Origin: Aestuariibacter sp. GS-14
GTDB taxonomy: Bacteria > Pseudomonadota > Gammaproteobacteria > Enterobacterales > Alteromonadaceae
DNA: 64,000 nt
Reading direction: 5' to 3'
Assembly (NCBI RefSeq): GCF_006494365.1
Contig: NZ_VHIP01000001.1
Coordinates: forward strand, 124,001 to 188,000
Numbering within the stretch: the first letter of the stretch is position 1; each line of letters opens with the position of its first letter. Both the position numbers and the translations under genes were made by a program. Positions 62,542 through 64,000 of the stretch are shown here, piece after piece. Below the pieces are notes generated by a model. The model did no database searches. It saw only the letters and a program-made list of their open reading frames with translations, and had not been told where the DNA came from.

Positions 62542-64000
62542 CTAATTTTGTGGCGGACGGGCAAAATACTCCTGTATAAATGTATCAAAAGACACGTTAT
62601 CAGCGGCCTCGATGTCCTTTTGTGCAATCAGAGATTGCGCCGCCTCTTCAACAAAGTCAGCTTCCGACTTATAAGTATAATCGAACGCCTTAATTTCGTT
62701 GCGATACGTATCGGCCAAAGTGCGACCCACTACGGCGTTGTCACCTTCGGCGAGCAGTTTATTTAACCAACGGCCTGAAAAGGTTTTATCCGGGTCGGTG
62801 ATTTTTTGCCATTCCCGCTCTATAGCCAGACTATAGCAATTGCTGTTGTAAGCTTTATCTAACAACTGGGCTACGGTGCCAAATTTAGCAAATAATTGCT
62901 CAGCCCAGCTCTGCATGCTCACTTCCTGATCGTTATTTAACAATGTAAGTCCTGGCTTGCGCCCTTCCAGTACAATGCGATTCAGGTTTACTTCGGTTTC
63001 TTTGTAACGCTCAGCAGTGAACTCTAGGCTGTCCATCAGCAAACAACTAATCAAAAATACATCCAGGAAATCAATCTGTTCGCGCGCAATACCTGTTGGA
63101 CTGAATGGGTTAACATCTAATGCCCTAACCTCAATGTACTTTACTCCGCGGGTTGCCAGTGCATCGGTAGGTTTTTCCATGGTATTGGTTGGCTGCTTTG
63201 GACGAATGGGAGAATAGAATTCGTTTTCGATTTGCAGCACGTTTTTGCTCAATTGCTGGTAGTTTCCGCCTTCACCGGCGGCAAAACCCGCGTAACGCAC
63301 TGAAGGCTGGTACATTGCCTGGCGTAATAACCGGACGTAATTATCCAGCGAGTTGTAACAAATTCGCAGTGAAGACTGTTCTGTACTGGTGTACCCCAAT
63401 CCGCTCATCCGCAGAGACGTGGCATAAGGCAGATAATAAGTACCTTTACCTAATTGCTTGAAATCCAAACCATGTTCACGACCGGCAACAAAAGACCGGC
63501 ACAGTGCGGGCGATGCCCCAAACAAATAGGGGATCAGCCAGCAGGTTCTGCGATAGTTTCGAATTAGTTTGAAATACTGCGCCGAGATCCAATCCTGAGT
63601 GGGCTGCACCTTATGCTGCGACGCAAGCAGCTTCCAAAGGCTATCCGACACTGAAAAATTAAAATGCACACCGGCAATAGCCTGCATCATGCTACCGTAG
63701 CGATTGCGCAATCCTATACGATAGGCTTTTTTCATTTTGCCAGTGTTCGATTCACCATAATACGCGATCGGTATTTCCGCTTCATTTTTAATAAAGCACG
63801 GCATGCTCAGTGGCCATACGCGTTCTTCACCTAATTGCTGAAGCGTAAATTTGTGTACATCGGCCAGTTGCGCCAGGGTTTTGTCTGCGTCAGTTTCCGG
63901 AGGGGTAATAAACTCCAGCAGTGATTCAGAGAAATCAGTGGTAATGCTGTCGTGGGTAAGTGCCGCCCCCAAAGTCTGCGGGTGTGGCGTTTGGGCAAGC
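62542..64000 (-). CDS. gshA: glutamate-cysteine ligase (partial, N-terminus beyond the window)
   Basis: The C-terminal 486 residues or so of the enzyme that makes gamma-glutamylcysteine, the first step of glutathione synthesis. The frame is open to the window edge. HPQTLGAALTHDSITTDF, VWPLSMPCFI, AYYGESNTGKMKKAYRIGL, YLFGASPALCRSF and YIEVRALDVNPFSPTGI are GshA blocks of the gammaproteobacterial type I family. By comparison with the 518-residue E. coli enzyme, about 30-40 residues are missing at the N-terminus. Confidence 0.97.
   Translation of the reverse strand, partial: LAQTPHPQTLGAALTHDSITTDFSESLLEFITPPETDADKTLAQLADVHKFTLQQLGEERVWPLSMPCFIKNEAEIPIAYYGESNTGKMKKAYRIGLRNRYGSMMQAIAGVHFNFSVSDSLWKLLASQHKVQPTQDWISAQYFKLIRNYRRTCWLIPYLFGASPALCRSFVAGREHGLDFKQLGKGTYYLPYATSLRMSGLGYTSTEQSSLRICYNSLDNYVRLLRQAMYQPSVRYAGFAAGEGGNYQQLSKNVLQIENEFYSPIRPKQPTNTMEKPTDALATRGVKYIEVRALDVNPFSPTGIAREQIDFLDVFLISCLLMDSLEFTAERYKETEVNLNRIVLEGRKPGLTLLNNDQEVSMQSWAEQLFAKFGTVAQLLDKAYNSNCYSLAIEREWQKITDPDKTFSGRWLNKLLAEGDNAVVGRTLADTYRNEIKAFDYTYKSEADFVEEAAQSLIAQKDIEAADNVSFDTFIQEYFARPPQN

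Noticed and set aside
1-64000. CRISPR arrays, rRNA operons, prophage or toxin-antitoxin modules
   Set aside because: No regularly spaced direct repeats, no rRNA sequence and no phage structural, integrase or toxin signatures were seen.

Overview
The window looks like chromosomal DNA of a marine gammaproteobacterium of the Alteromonadales (Alteromonadaceae-like). The signs are the motY/rnt pair, the rsxABCDGE-nth cluster, a VF530-type protein, prkA-yeaH-spoVR, several large TonB-dependent receptors, and mid-GC coding DNA with AT-rich spacers. The assignment is an inference from gene content and order; no 16S rRNA or ribosomal protein gene is present.

Region 1 (1-18,800) is accessory catabolism. 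A seven-gene minus-strand cluster runs from a Tat-exported small subunit and a GMC oxidoreductase through a CaiB-type CoA-transferase, an HMG-CoA-lyase-type enzyme and a LeuC/LeuD-type hydro-lyase to an exported sulfatase, and ends at a strong hairpin. Divergent to it are a TonB-dependent receptor, a LacI-family regulator and a Tat-exported TIM-barrel isomerase/epimerase-like protein. Palindromes sharing the core TGTAAA(C/G) lie before the minus-strand operon, before the receptor and before the regulator, so the locus looks like one LacI-type regulon. My reading is that a sulfated or glycosylated compound is imported, oxidised in the periplasm, and a branched (methyl/isopropyl) malate-type acid is activated with CoA and cleaved. 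A plus-strand operon follows: hydantoinase/acetone-carboxylase-like A and B subunits, an isochorismatase-fold amidohydrolase and an AEC-type permease.

Region 2 (18,800-31,600) holds a small frameshifted secreted gene, a VF530 gene, and a MATE pump followed 11 bp later by uvrB with an excellent LexA box upstream. Next come about 1 kb of non-coding DNA with an inverted pair of DnaA-box-like sites, two identical tRNA-Asn genes, the full rsxABCDGE electron-transport operon, and an nth that lacks two of the four usual iron-sulfur cysteines.

Region 3 (31,600-50,850) is mixed core and accessory: a YqhA membrane protein, an MFS carrier, a TPR/TolB-like membrane protein, a secreted protein with a C-terminal sorting-like tail, gloA, a GlpQ-type phosphodiesterase, motY, rnt, a sugar porter, a 2-Cys peroxiredoxin, bfd, a FecI/FecR cell-surface signalling set flanked by two related TonB receptors (only one with a signalling STN domain), and grxD.

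Region 4 (50,850-64,000) carries sodB, prkA-yeaH-spoVR, the prmB-aroC-MFS operon, smrB, a 41-residue DUF3149 membrane protein with FNR-like boxes upstream, a candidate Fur-controlled small RNA, a 264-bp MITE with perfect 22-bp terminal inverted repeats whose junction supplies the stop codon of a lytic transglycosylase lipoprotein, and a gshA truncated by the window edge.
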